This document shows, one piece after another, positions 1 to 7,053 of a DNA stretch of 19,879 bases; within the stretch, counting starts at the first letter, position 1; the number at the start of each line of letters is the position of its first letter. The notes below the pieces were generated by a model that searched no databases, had not been told where the DNA came from, and saw only the letters and a program-made list of their open reading frames with translations. The stretch spans positions 1-19,879 of the forward strand of contig JBBIUU010000051.1 in the NCBI GenBank assembly GCA_037440125.1. Reading direction: 5' to 3'. A program made the position numbers and the translations under genes. This DNA comes from JAKAJA01 sp037440125. Lineage in GTDB: Bacteria; Acidobacteriota; UBA4820; DSQY01.

Positions 1-543
1 GGCGCTCGCGTTGCGCGCGAGGGCGAGCGTGTGCTCGAGGAGGCCGCCCACCCACGCGTGGTGGATCGCCTTGGCCGCGGGCCCCTCGCAGAAGCGCCGG
101 AAGGTCTCGTTGTCCTTGCGCAGCGCCTCGAGGAGGGCGCGCCAGTCGCGGTCTTCCACCGCTTCCACCAGGTGGGAGAACTCCTCCACCATCTCTTCCG
201 TGGTGCGCCTGCTCCTGGGAGAGAACCAGCTCGGGTCCACCTCGGCGGCCTCGGCGGCCCGCGCACCCTGGAGGTTGAGCTGGAGGTTGCCCTGGAAGGC
301 GTCCACGACGCCCTGCACGTGGAGCGCGCGCCCCGGGTCCAGGACCGGGGAGAAGCTCTTCACGCGGCCCTTCTTTCCACCCGCGCTGTCCCACAACTTG
401 GCGGAGATGGAGCCCGTGGCGTCCTGGAAGGTGCCCTCCCAGTAAGGGTCGCCGTTCTTCGTCTGGCGGACCTGGCCCGACACGAGCCAGAGCACGCCGT
501 CGTAGGACTCCCCTTCCCTCATCTCCCGAATGGCATGGCCCAT
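1..543 (-). CDS. YhaM-type 3'-5' exoribonuclease (OB fold + HD domain), C-terminus cut by window edge
   Basis: The reading frame runs from an ATG at 543 to base 1 without a stop, giving 181 N-terminal residues. Residues ~10-95 look like an OB-fold nucleic-acid-binding domain (SGQVRQTKNGDPYWEGTFQD, then ALHVQGVVDAFQGNLQLNL). The HD domain then begins with AIHHAWVGGLLEHTLALA, where H161/H162 and E170-H171 match the first part of the YhaM/CBF1 HD signature. Known members are metal-dependent 3'-5' exoribonucleases of ~310-330 residues, so about 40% is missing, including the later HD ligands. The start is supported by CGGAG about 7 bases upstream. The gene is transcribed away from the polyferredoxin operon. 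The family assignment is strong; the exact substrate cannot be told from the fragment. Confidence 0.85.
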   Translation of the reverse strand, partial: MGHAIREMREGESYDGVLWLVSGQVRQTKNGDPYWEGTFQDATGSISAKLWDSAGGKKGRVKSFSPVLDPGRALHVQGVVDAFQGNLQLNLQGARAAEAAEVDPSWFSPRSRRTTEEMVEEFSHLVEAVEDRDWRALLEALRKDNETFRRFCEGPAAKAIHHAWVGGLLEHTLALARNASA

Positions 544-565
544 GAGCGATCTCCGTTAATGAGCA

Positions 566-574
566 AGTGTAGCA
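566..574 (-). promoter_or_regulatory. Possible extended -10 promoter for the YhaM-like gene
   Basis: On the minus strand the sequence reads TGCTACACT, an extended -10 (TGn followed by TACACT, 4/6 to TATAAT). It lies 22 bases before the ATG at 543. No convincing -35 is seen. The predicted leader would be short but still includes the CGGAG ribosome binding site. Confidence 0.3.
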
Positions 575-688
575 CCGAAGGGGAACGGGAGCAGGGAGCA
601 GGAAACGGGAGCGACCCTGGGGCCAATCCCCCTTTTTCCTCGACCCTCAACCCTGATCGATCATCCGTCATCGGAACCGTCCATCGGG

Positions 689-694
689 TATACT
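689..694 (+). promoter_or_regulatory. Possible -10 box for the polyferredoxin operon
   Basis: TATACT (5/6 to the sigma70 -10) lies 18 bases before the ATG at 713. There is no clear -35 at the expected distance. Transcription would start very close to the GGAG ribosome binding site at 701-704, so this is a weak call. Confidence 0.28.
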
Positions 695-712
695 TCTCCC
701 GGAGCGCGCCGC

Positions 713-1330
713 ATGGACAGGACATCGTTCCTCCGAAAACTCCTCCTCCTGGACGGCGGCCTGGACGCGCTGAACGAGCTCCGCGGTCAACCGAAGTCCG
801 CCGCAGAGGAAGATAGCGGCCCGGCAAAGATCCCCTTCACCTTCCTGCGCCCGCCAGGCGCGCTCATGGAGCCCTCCTTCCTGGCCGCGTGCACGCGTTG
901 CGACCTGTGCATCAAGGCGTGCCCCGAGCACATCATCCTCCGCGCCGAGCACCCCCTCATGAGCGCCAACACGCCCGTCGTGAACCCCTACCTGGCGCCG
1001 TGCACCTACTGCAACCGCTGCATCTTCGTCTGCCCCGACGGGGCGCTCCTGCCCACCGAGGACCCGCGCATGGGCCGCGCGGTCTGGCACGCGGAGACGT
1101 GCCTCTCGGCGACGGAGGTCTCCTGCACGAAATGCCTCGAGGCCTGCCCCCTCGGCGCCAAGGCCATCGAGGCCGTGCCCACGGGAGGCATCGCGGTCCA
1201 TCCTGAGACTTGCACGGGCTGCGGCTACTGCGTCCACGCGTGCCCGACGGAGCCGCGGAGCCTCCACCTCGAGGGCCGCCCGCCCGTGCCGCTGAGGGGC
1301 CATCCCAAGTTCACGGTGCGCCGTGGGTGA
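713..1330 (+). CDS. NapG/MauN-like polyferredoxin with four [4Fe-4S] cluster motifs
   Basis: A 205-residue electron carrier with four cysteine clusters. Clusters 1, 2 and 4 are CxxCxxCxxxCP: C60-C63-C66-C70, C97-C100-C103-C107 and C167-C170-C173-C177. Cluster 3 is the longer C130-x7-C138-x2-C141-x3-C145 seen in NapG-type ferredoxins, so four [4Fe-4S] centres are expected. NapG homologues carry a twin-arginine signal; here the N-terminus (MDRTSFLRKLLLLDGG) has no RR motif and no clear signal peptide, so a cytoplasmic location is more likely. The start has GGAG at 701-704. Its 3' end overlaps the next gene's GTG by 8 bases, suggesting coupled translation. No nitrate reductase or other redox partner is in the window, so the electron donor and acceptor are unknown. 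Confidence 0.85.
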   Translation: MDRTSFLRKLLLLDGGLDALNELRGQPKSAAEEDSGPAKIPFTFLRPPGALMEPSFLAACTRCDLCIKACPEHIILRAEHPLMSANTPVVNPYLAPCTYCNRCIFVCPDGALLPTEDPRMGRAVWHAETCLSATEVSCTKCLEACPLGAKAIEAVPTGGIAVHPETCTGCGYCVHACPTEPRSLHLEGRPPVPLRGHPKFTVRRG

Positions 1331-2096
1331 CGCGCCCTTCGCCCTCTCCGTCGAAGGCCTGACCAAGCGATTCGGCCGATTCGAGGCGGTCTCGGACCTC
1401 ACGCTCGGCGTCCGGCCCGGCGAGATCTACGCCTTCCTCGGCCCCAACGGCGCCGGGAAGACCACGACCATCAAGAGCATCGTCGGCCTCCTCCAGCCCG
1501 AGGCCGGCCGCATCAGCGTCTGCGGCGCCCCGGTGGTGCCCGACGGCATGGCGTTCCGCCGGCACCTCGGGTACGTCGCCGACCGCCCCTTCCTCTACGA
1601 GAAGCTCACCGCGTGGGAGTACCTCGAGTTCCTCGCGGGCGTGCACGGCCTCAAGGCATGGGAGCGAAGCGCCGAGAGCTACCTCGACCTCTTCAAGCTC
1701 TCGGAGTGGAAGCACCAGCTCATCGAGGGGTACTCCCACGGCATGCGCCAGAAACTCGTCCTCACGGGCGCCCTCCTCCACGGGCCGCAGCTCCTCCTCG
1801 TGGACGAGCCCATGGTGGGCCTCGATCCCCGATCGGTGCGCGACGTGAAGGAGCTCTTCGGCCGCCTGGCGGTCGGGGGCAGGGGCCTATTCCTCTCCAC
1901 GCACTCCCTCGACACCGCCGCCCAGGTCGCCCACCGCATCGGCATCCTCAACAGGGGGCGCCTCGTGGCGGAGGGCACCTTCGAGCACCTGCAGGAACTC
2001 GCCAAACAGCCCGGCAGCACCCTCGAGGAGGTCTTCCTCAAGCTGACCGAGGAGGAGGGGGAGGCCGTCCCCCACACCGAGGGGGCCCGGCCGTGA
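1323..2096 (+). CDS. ABC transporter ATP-binding protein (ABC-2/CcmA type)
   Basis: A 257-residue nucleotide-binding subunit with a GTG start that overlaps the polyferredoxin by 8 bases. Walker A is GPNGAGKTT (40-48). The signature loop is degenerate, YSHGM (137-141) instead of LSGGQ, as in many ABC-2 exporter ATPases. Walker B is LLLVDEP (D161-E162), followed by the D-loop GLDP, and the H-loop is STHS (H194). All catalytic motifs are present, so it should hydrolyse ATP. The unusual point is context: no permease adjoins it, and its neighbours are a polyferredoxin and a patatin-like lipase. It would need a membrane partner encoded elsewhere, or have a non-canonical partner. The substrate is unknown. 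It is not a paralogous duplicate of the 5030-5977 ATPase beyond general family similarity. Confidence 0.9.
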   Translation: MGDAPFALSVEGLTKRFGRFEAVSDLTLGVRPGEIYAFLGPNGAGKTTTIKSIVGLLQPEAGRISVCGAPVVPDGMAFRRHLGYVADRPFLYEKLTAWEYLEFLAGVHGLKAWERSAESYLDLFKLSEWKHQLIEGYSHGMRQKLVLTGALLHGPQLLLVDEPMVGLDPRSVRDVKELFGRLAVGGRGLFLSTHSLDTAAQVAHRIGILNRGRLVAEGTFEHLQELAKQPGSTLEEVFLKLTEEEGEAVPHTEGARP

Positions 2097-3049
2097 ACCC
2101 CTTCCGCCCCAAGGTGGCCCTCGTCCTCGGCGGAGGCGGCGCCCGCGGCCTCGCTCACGTCGGGGTGCTTCGCGTCCTGGAGAAAGCGGGCATCCCCATC
2201 CATCTCGTGGTGGGATGCAGCATGGGGGCCATGGTGGGCACCCTCTTCGCGTTCTACCGCAACTCGTCCGACGCCGAGGGACGGCTGCGGTCCTTCACGA
2301 GCTCCGACCAGTTCCGCAAGGACAAGTTCGAGCACCTTCAAGCCATCAGCCCCATGCCCGGCGATGAGCAGGGGCTCCTCCAGACCGCCCGGAGGTTCTA
2401 CAAGCTCGGCCTCTTCTTCGCCACCACGCTCTTCAAACCCTCCTTCATCGACGCGGCCCAGGTGAACCACGACATCGAGGCCATCATCCCCGAGGGGAAC
2501 ATCGAGGACGCGCCGATCCCCCTCGCCATCGTGGCCACGGACCTTCGGAAAGGCGAGGAGGTGGTCCTCACGGAGGGGCCCGCGAGGAGGGCCGTGCAGG
2601 CCTCCAGCGCCATCGCCGGGGTCTTCCCGCCGGTGGCCGTGGACGGGCGCCAGCTCGTGGACGGCGGCTTCGTGAACAAGGTCCCTGTGGAGGTGGCCTT
2701 CAGGCTCGGCGCCGACGTCGTCATCGCCGTGGATGTCTCCAGCGACGCGGCGGACTCCCAGGACTACGGGCAGGCGGGCAGCGCCCTGAGCCTCCGCGCC
2801 ACGGCCATCCAGGGCGACATCTTGAAAGACCTCCAGCTTCGCTTCGCGGACGCCGTCATCCGCCCGCAGGTCGCCGACGTCCACTGGGCCGACTTCGCGT
2901 CTATCGGCGAAATCATCCCCCGCGGGGAGTCCGCCGCGCGCGCCGCCCTGCCGCTCATCCGGCAAGCCCTCCGCGCGGGGCGCAGGAAGGCCTTCGTGCG
3001 ATTCCTCGGCTTCGACCGGAGGTGGACCGTGGATCTGAGGAAGAACTGA
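2093..3049 (+). CDS. Patatin-like phospholipase (RssA-like serine hydrolase)
   Basis: A 318-residue patatin-family lipid acyl hydrolase. The oxyanion loop GGGGARG is at 13-19, the nucleophile elbow is G41-C-S43-M-G45 (GxSxG), and the catalytic Asp is in the DGG motif (D190). The Ser-Asp dyad is therefore complete. There is no signal peptide, so it is probably cytoplasmic or peripherally membrane-associated, like RssA/YchK proteins. The chosen start is the GTG whose GTGA overlaps the ATPase stop by 4 bases; the frame stays open upstream to 1613, but that part is antisense-like shadow of the ATPase. It ends the polyferredoxin-ATPase-lipase operon, and a palindromic repeat begins 8 bases after its stop. 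The substrate is probably a phospholipid or other acyl ester. Confidence 0.88.
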   Translation: MNPFRPKVALVLGGGGARGLAHVGVLRVLEKAGIPIHLVVGCSMGAMVGTLFAFYRNSSDAEGRLRSFTSSDQFRKDKFEHLQAISPMPGDEQGLLQTARRFYKLGLFFATTLFKPSFIDAAQVNHDIEAIIPEGNIEDAPIPLAIVATDLRKGEEVVLTEGPARRAVQASSAIAGVFPPVAVDGRQLVDGGFVNKVPVEVAFRLGADVVIAVDVSSDAADSQDYGQAGSALSLRATAIQGDILKDLQLRFADAVIRPQVADVHWADFASIGEIIPRGESAARAALPLIRQALRAGRRKAFVRFLGFDRRWTVDLRKN

Positions 3050-3057
3050 AGATTGCT

Positions 3058-3228
3058 CACCACGGAGACACGGAGAGCACGGAGAAGGACAAACCAAGAT
3101 TTTGGGCTGAAAAACAAGGACCAGGGCTATTGGCCCCTGTTCCGATAGCCGTAAACTAGGGCTTCATCTTTGTTTTGCCTAGAGATTTTCTTAAATGATT
3201 CCTCCGTGTCCTCCGTGCCTCCGTGGTG
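3058..3228 (+). repeat. Dispersed palindromic repeat, copy 1 (171 bp)
   Basis: The left arm (CACCACGGAGACACGGAG...) and right arm (...CTCCGTGCCTCCGTGGTG) are imperfect inverted repeats of ~27 bases, each made of three ACGGAG units. The same arms occur at 9687-9857, 11305-11475 and 11874-12069. The interior shares motifs with the second and third copies (CTGTTCCG, AGCCG, ACTAGGGC, TCATCT). Taking the ends as CTCACCACGG/CCGTGGTGAG, the pentamer TTGCT reads on both sides, a possible target duplication. It lies between converging genes, where its stem could stop transcription from both sides. Confidence 0.85.
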
Positions 3229-3235
3229 AGTTGCT

Positions 3236-3622
3236 TTAATTCTTGGGTTCTGATTCCCGGACGACTTCCCCTTCGATGGTCTCGCCCGTCTGCGCGGGCG
3301 CGGCGGGCGCGGCCTCCTCGATGACAGGGAGCGTGAGGACGAGCGCCGTCCAGCTTGGGAAGAGGTCGAGACCCGGAATGAGCTCCGTGGCGAACGCCAG
3401 GGCCAGCCGGGCTTTCAGACCCACGGTGAAGAGGAGAGCCACGGCGGTGCCGATGTCCACGGCCCAGTCGAAGGGTGAAAATCCCCCCTCCACGAAGAGC
3501 GGGAACAGCACGCCTTGCAGCAGATCCGCGCACCCCGCGATGAGGAGCGCCACCAGCTTGCGCCGTTTCGTGATCTTCGCGTGACCGAAGCCCAGGCCGA
3601 GGAATCCCAAGGGAAGAGGCAT
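3236..3622 (-). CDS. Small hypothetical membrane protein
   Basis: A 128-residue protein not recognised as a named family. Three hydrophobic stretches are visible: ~23-45 (LVALLIAGCADLLQGVLFPL), ~50-68 (FDWAVDIGTAVALLFTVG) and ~72-97 (LALAFATELIPGLDLFPSWT). An Ala/Pro/Glu-rich hydrophilic tail ending SEPKN follows. A short basic segment (KITKRRK) precedes the first helix, suggesting the N-terminus is inside. The ATG at 3622 has GGAG about 8 bases upstream. Codon use matches its neighbours. It converges on the patatin operon, with only repeat copy 1 between. No function can be assigned. Confidence 0.7.
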   Translation of the reverse strand: MPLPLGFLGLGFGHAKITKRRKLVALLIAGCADLLQGVLFPLFVEGGFSPFDWAVDIGTAVALLFTVGLKARLALAFATELIPGLDLFPSWTALVLTLPVIEEAAPAAPAQTGETIEGEVVRESEPKN

Positions 3623-3664
3623 CTTCTCACTCCGAGAGGGTGTGCCTCAAAGCGTGCGAGCCGG

Positions 3665-3746
3665 AGAGCCGGGGAACCGGGGAGCCGGAGAAGAAGATCG
3701 TGTCCATATAGTTTCCCCCCTCCCCGGCTCTCCCTTCACCGGCTCT
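3665..3746. repeat. Imperfect inverted repeat at the 3' end of the ABC permease gene
   Basis: AGAGCCGGGGAACCGGGGAG... (3665-3688) is the near reverse complement of CCGGCTCTCCCTTCACCGGC... (3724-3746), with an AT-containing loop (CCATATAG) between. The right arm touches the permease stop codon at 3745-3747. In RNA this makes a strong GC stem that could end the exporter transcript or stabilise its 3' end. There is no U-tract, so it is not a classical intrinsic terminator. Confidence 0.55.
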
Positions 3747-5040
3747 ATTTCTCCCTGATCCACCTCAACATCTCCGGAACCGACGGCCGTTTGCCGGTCA
3801 TGAGGACGCCGACGCGGTAGACCTTGGCGGCGGCCCAGGCCACGGCCACCGTACCCGCGGCGAGGAGGGCGAGGCTCGCGGCGATCTGCCACAGGGGCAC
3901 CTCCACCGCGCCTGTCCGGAGCAGCATGGTGATGGGCGAGGTCACGGGAAAGAGGCTCAGGAAGACCACCCAGCCGGCGTTCGGGGTCATGAGCGTCGGC
4001 ATCATGAGGACGAAGGGGATGACCAGGCCCATGGCCACCGGGAACTGCCACTGCTGGGTCTCCTGCTGGGTCGTGCACGCGGCGCCGATGGCGGCATAGA
4101 GGCTCGAGTAGAAGATGAATCCCAGGAAGAAGTAGAGCACCAGGAGGACGAGCTGGAGGACCTTTACCGGGGAGCCGTCCATCTGGGACTGGAAGTTCAT
4201 GGGGTTGGCCATGAAGATGCCCGCGCCGATCACGACCCAGATGGCGTACTGGAGCAGACCCACGGCCGCGATCCCGACGATCTTGCCCATCATGAGCTCG
4301 AAGGGCCGGATGGCCGAGAGGAGGACCTCCACGACCTTGCTCGTCTTCTCCTCCAGGACCCCGTTCATGATGGCCTGACCGTACATGATGATCATCATGT
4401 AGATGACCATCGCGAGCGCTATGGGCGCGATGAAGTCCATGATGGAGCCCTTGCGCGTCTTGCCGCCCTTCTCCACCTTCACCGACTCGAGGTCGACGCG
4501 CCCCTTGAGCTTGTCGGCGATGGAGCGGTCGAGCCCGAGCCCGTCGAGGCGGTGCACCACCACGACCGTGTCGAGGCGCCCGCTGAGCATCTGGAAGAGC
4601 TGGGGATTGGAGATGTTCTGCCCGTAGTAGGTGGCCTTGAGGTCCTGCTTGTCGTCGCTCTCGAGGACGAGGGCGCCGTCCACCCTCCCGTCGCCGATCT
4701 GCTGCTTGATCGATTCGAGGTCCTGCCCCGCCGTTGCGGCCTTGAGGATGGCGGCGCCCCGAGCGCTCTTCTCGGCCCGGCTCTCCAGGCTGTTTTCGCC
4801 GGCGTGGCGCTCCGACGGCGCCGCGGCCAGGATCGCGGGCCCCGCCCAGCCCGTCCTGTCGACGATGACCACCTCCGTCGGCTTGCCCGTCTGCACGATC
4901 TGGAGGGCGGCGGGGACGACCATGAGCGCGCCGAAGATGACCGGCGTGATGAGCGTGGTGATTAGGAAGGACTTCTTGCGGACGCGCTCGAGGAACTCCC
5001 GGCGGATCACCGCGAAGATGTTGCCCCAGTTAGTTTGCAT
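3745..5040 (-). CDS. natB: ABC-2 type permease, NatB family
   Basis: A 431-residue membrane subunit of a NatA/NatB-type exporter. Residues 1-22 are the usual cytoplasmic amphipathic start (AVIRREFLERVRKKSFLITT). TM1 is ~24-50. A large extracytoplasmic domain spans ~50-210. It is followed by the NatB hallmark EEKTSKVVEVLLSA and about five more hydrophobic helices, ending in a short basic tail. Known NatB works with NatA as a Na+ exporter in Bacillus, but many homologues have unknown substrates, so sodium is only a possibility. Its ATG lies inside the end of the ATPase gene (11-base overlap), so the two subunits should be translated together. The length is typical for the family and no damage is seen. 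Confidence 0.88.
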   Translation of the reverse strand: MQTNWGNIFAVIRREFLERVRKKSFLITTLITPVIFGALMVVPAALQIVQTGKPTEVVIVDRTGWAGPAILAAAPSERHAGENSLESRAEKSARGAAILKAATAGQDLESIKQQIGDGRVDGALVLESDDKQDLKATYYGQNISNPQLFQMLSGRLDTVVVVHRLDGLGLDRSIADKLKGRVDLESVKVEKGGKTRKGSIMDFIAPIALAMVIYMMIIMYGQAIMNGVLEEKTSKVVEVLLSAIRPFELMMGKIVGIAAVGLLQYAIWVVIGAGIFMANPMNFQSQMDGSPVKVLQLVLLVLYFFLGFIFYSSLYAAIGAACTTQQETQQWQFPVAMGLVIPFVLMMPTLMTPNAGWVVFLSLFPVTSPITMLLRTGAVEVPLWQIAASLALLAAGTVAVAWAAAKVYRVGVLMTGKRPSVPEMLRWIREK

Positions 5041-5977
5041 GGGAGCCTCCCTCCGCGGCGTCGGCGCCCGCGTCGCGGCCCGTGACCACCTGGACGAAGA
5101 TGTCGTGCATGGATGCCTGGGCCTCCTCGAACCGGGAGACCTTGACCCCGAGGTCGAGCAGCCGCTTCAGGATCTTCCCGGCGTGGACCTCAGGCCTGAG
5201 CCTGAAGCGCGCCTCGTTGGGCATGAGGACCGTGGTCTCGGCGATGTCCGCGAACTGCGCCTCGGTGAGCTCCGCCCCGTCGGCGAAGGCCGCGCTGACG
5301 GCGCGCGTGCCGTACTCCCGGCGGATGTCGCCCACCTTGCCCTGCAGGACCACCTCGCCCTTGTTGATGAGCGCGATGGCGTGGCAGAGCTTCTCCACCT
5401 GCTCCATCTGGTGCGTGGAGAGGACGATCGTCGTGCCCTCGGCCAGGAGCTCGTCGAGCACCTCCATGAAGAGCTCGGTGTTGACGGGGTCGAGGCCCGA
5501 GAAGGGCTCGTCGAGGATCGCGATCCTGGGCTTGTGCTGGATGGCGACGAGGAGCTGGATCTTCTGCTGCATGCCCTTGGAGAGGTCGTCGAGCTTGTGG
5601 TTCTCCCACTTCTCCAGCCCGAGGCGCTTCAGGCCCCAGGACGCACGGCGGGCGGCCTCGGGGGCGCTGAGCCCGCGCAGGCAGCCGAAGAAGCGCAGGA
5701 GCTCCCCCACCCTCATCTTGGTGTAGAGGCCGCGATCCTCGGGCAGGTAGCCTAGGGCGGCGCTCGCCACCGTCCAGCGGGGCTGGCCGAGGACCGAGAT
5801 CGCCCCCCCGTCGGGAAGGTAGATGCCCATCGTCATGCGGATGAGGGTGCTCTTCCCGGCCCCGTTGGGTCCGAGAAGACCGAAGATCTCGCCCTGGGGA
5901 ATATCCAGGTCGAGCGGCTTCACGGCCTTCACGTCGCCGAAGGTCTTCTGAACGCCCCTGTAGGATAAGGCTTCCAT
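5030..5977 (-). CDS. natA: ABC transporter ATP-binding protein, NatA family
   Basis: A 315-residue ATPase partnered with the NatB-like permease immediately downstream. The Walker A motif is GPNGAGKST. The signature LSKGMQQK replaces LSGGQ, as is common in NatA/CcmA types. Walker B is IAILDEP, then SGLDPVN, and the H-loop is STHQMEQ. A C-terminal ~80-residue DUF4162-like extension (LRPEVHAGKILKRLLDLGVK, then ASMHDIFVQVV) is typical of this family. The start at 5977 is preferred over an in-frame ATG at 6031 because GGGAGGA lies just upstream and homology begins at MEALSYRGVQKTFGD. Probably the first gene of a two-gene leftward operon. Confidence 0.9.
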   Translation of the reverse strand: MEALSYRGVQKTFGDVKAVKPLDLDIPQGEIFGLLGPNGAGKSTLIRMTMGIYLPDGGAISVLGQPRWTVASAALGYLPEDRGLYTKMRVGELLRFFGCLRGLSAPEAARRASWGLKRLGLEKWENHKLDDLSKGMQQKIQLLVAIQHKPRIAILDEPFSGLDPVNTELFMEVLDELLAEGTTIVLSTHQMEQVEKLCHAIALINKGEVVLQGKVGDIRREYGTRAVSAAFADGAELTEAQFADIAETTVLMPNEARFRLRPEVHAGKILKRLLDLGVKVSRFEEAQASMHDIFVQVVTGRDAGADAAEGGSHAN

Positions 5978-5997
5978 GGGTCCTCCCTGTCTCGCCC

Positions 5998-6003
5998 ATA
6001 ATA
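5998..6003 (-). promoter_or_regulatory. Possible -10 box for the natAB-like operon
   Basis: TATTAT on the minus strand (5/6 to TATAAT) lies 20 bases before the ATPase ATG. It would put the transcript start just ahead of the GGGAGGA ribosome binding site. No good -35 hexamer is seen at 16-18 bases, so the call is weak. Confidence 0.3.
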
Positions 6004-6030
6004 CGACACCAGGGGGCTCAAGGTTCTCCA

Positions 6031-6152
6031 CCCGCCAGTCTCGGCCCTTGGATCGTCGTCAGCCTCGGGCGTCCGGCTCCTCGACGTACGTTCTTAGTAC
6101 GCCTGCGTCGCGGCCGCCTCGGCTTCCTTGCCCAAGGACCGATCCGGGCGGG
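6031..6152. repeat. Long imperfect palindrome (~122 bp)
   Basis: CCCGCC (6031-6036) pairs with GGCGGG (6147-6152), and TCGGCCCTTGG (6041-6051) with CCAAGGACCGA (6132-6142), both about one centre near 6091.5. Around the centre GTAC occurs on each side (6086-6089 and 6097-6100). The intervening arms match only in parts. Only one copy is visible in this window. It resembles a degenerate hairpin-type intergenic repeat. Confidence 0.5.
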
Positions 6153-6273
6153 ATGTCCCGGCTGGCCGCATTCAAAGACGGTCGTGCTTTGCCGACCGGC
6201 CCCCTCCTCCTTCCGCCTTATCGCCGTTCGCCTTCGTTTCCGCATTTCGAATTCCGAATTCTCCTCCCTCCCC

Positions 6274-6302
6274 TTGCCAATCGGTTGGCGCTGTTCAATA
6301 AT
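6274..6302 (+). promoter_or_regulatory. Sigma70-like promoter for the kinase-panBCD operon
   Basis: TTGCCA (6274-6279, 5/6 to TTGACA), a 17-base spacer, and AATAAT (6297-6302, 5/6 to TATAAT). This is the best-matching plus-strand promoter in the window. Transcription would start near 6309, giving a very short leader to the ATG at 6321. Confidence 0.6.
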
Positions 6303-6320
6303 CGCGCGGAAGGGGTGGCG

Positions 6321-6968
6321 ATGCCTGTGGACCTGAAGTTCCCCTACATCGCGCTGGAGGGGCCCATCGGCGTGGGCAAGACCACGCTCGCCAAGGTGCT
6401 CGCCAAGAAACTGGGCTCGACCCTGCTCCTGGAGGACCTGCAGAACCCCTTCCTGCCCGACTTCTACAGCGGCCGCAAGGGCGCGAGCTTCCAGTGCCAG
6501 CTCTTCTTCCTCCTGACCCGCTACCAGCAGCAGCAGCAGCTCGTCCAGCGCAGCCTCTTCGACACGCGGGTCGTGGCCGACTACATCCCCAAGAAGGACA
6601 AGATCTTCGCCCACCTCAACCTAAACGACTCCGAGCTCGTCCTCTACGAGAAGATGTACGCCATCCTCATGGAGAACGTGCCCAAGCCCGACGCGGTCAT
6701 CTACCTCCAGGCGACCACGGACACGCTCGTCAAGCGCATCCGTTCCCGGAGCCGAGACTACGAGAAGCGCATCTCCGACGACTACATCGACGAGCTCAAC
6801 AAGGCCTACAACTTCTTCTTTTTCAGGTACAACGAGACGCCCCTCTTGATTGTGAACACGAATGATGTAGATTTTGAGAGGAGCGCCGACGAGCTGGACC
6901 ACCTGATCGGTCAGGTGAACCGGCTCGAGCGGGGGGTTTTGCTCTACGCGCCGCTGGGATCCGCTTAG
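6321..6968 (+). CDS. Deoxynucleoside kinase (deoxyadenosine/deoxyguanosine kinase family)
   Basis: A 215-residue dNK-fold kinase that phosphorylates deoxynucleosides to monophosphates in salvage. The P-loop is EGPIGVGKTT (13-22). QCQLFFLLTRYQQQQQLVQRSL is the substrate-helix region, and LID-type arginines occur in VKRIRSRSRDYEKRI. It ends with DDYIDELNKAYNFFFFRY and PLLIVNTNDVDF, as in bacterial dAK/dGK. The length is normal (~200-220). The ATG at 6321 has GGAAGGGG at 6308-6315. It heads the pantothenate operon with 85 bases before panB. A kinase of this type beside panB/panC (often with folK) occurs in several phyla, from general knowledge. Substrate preference cannot be read from the sequence. 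Confidence 0.88.
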   Translation: MPVDLKFPYIALEGPIGVGKTTLAKVLAKKLGSTLLLEDLQNPFLPDFYSGRKGASFQCQLFFLLTRYQQQQQLVQRSLFDTRVVADYIPKKDKIFAHLNLNDSELVLYEKMYAILMENVPKPDAVIYLQATTDTLVKRIRSRSRDYEKRISDDYIDELNKAYNFFFFRYNETPLLIVNTNDVDFERSADELDHLIGQVNRLERGVLLYAPLGSA

Positions 6969-7037
6969 CGGACCTGGACGGCGATCGGCGGTTCCGCACG
7001 GTGACGCTTTCCCTCAAGCCCAGCACGGGATGGGGAG

Positions 7038-7044
7038 AAAGGAG
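7038..7044 (+). promoter_or_regulatory. Ribosome binding site that fixes the panB start
   Basis: AAAGGAG lies 9 bases before the ATG at 7054. It favours this start over the in-frame ATG at 7030, which would place the site inside the coding region. Confidence 0.7.
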
Positions 7045-7053
7045 ACACGATCC

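Larger units (their letters stand above)
544..712. other. Divergent intergenic region, 169 bp
   Basis: This separates the leftward nuclease gene from the rightward polyferredoxin operon. Apart from the two candidate -10 boxes it holds a purine-rich direct repeat built on GGGAGCAGGGAGCAGGAAAC at about 586-610. Longer reading frames crossing it are shadows, with no ribosome binding site or family resemblance. Confidence 0.5.
5978..6320. other. Divergent intergenic region, 343 bp, no gene seen
   Basis: This separates the leftward NatAB-like operon from the rightward pantothenate operon. It holds a candidate -10 for the left operon (5998-6003), a long imperfect palindrome (6031-6152), an EcoRI-site-like palindrome GAATTCCGAATTC at about 6249-6261, and a good promoter for the right operon (6274-6302). 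The kinase frame remains open upstream to 5976, but that part lacks kinase homology and crosses the palindrome. Confidence 0.6.

Noticed and set aside
31..816. 261-codon plus-strand open frame at the left edge
   Set aside because: It is antisense to the YhaM-like gene, then runs through the intergenic region into another frame of the polyferredoxin gene.
1679..3097. 472-codon minus-strand open frame
   Set aside because: It covers the ABC ATPase and patatin genes, both with intact catalytic motifs on the plus strand.
3156..3533. Small minus-strand frame with TTEARRTRRN-like peptide
   Set aside because: This peptide is the translation of the palindromic repeat arm; similar strings appear at every copy and do not mark a real gene.
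5978..6031. Upstream ATG at 6031 as start of the NatA-like ATPase
   Set aside because: The extra 18 residues lack homology, and the good GGGAGGA ribosome binding site and conserved N-terminus belong to the ATG at 5977.
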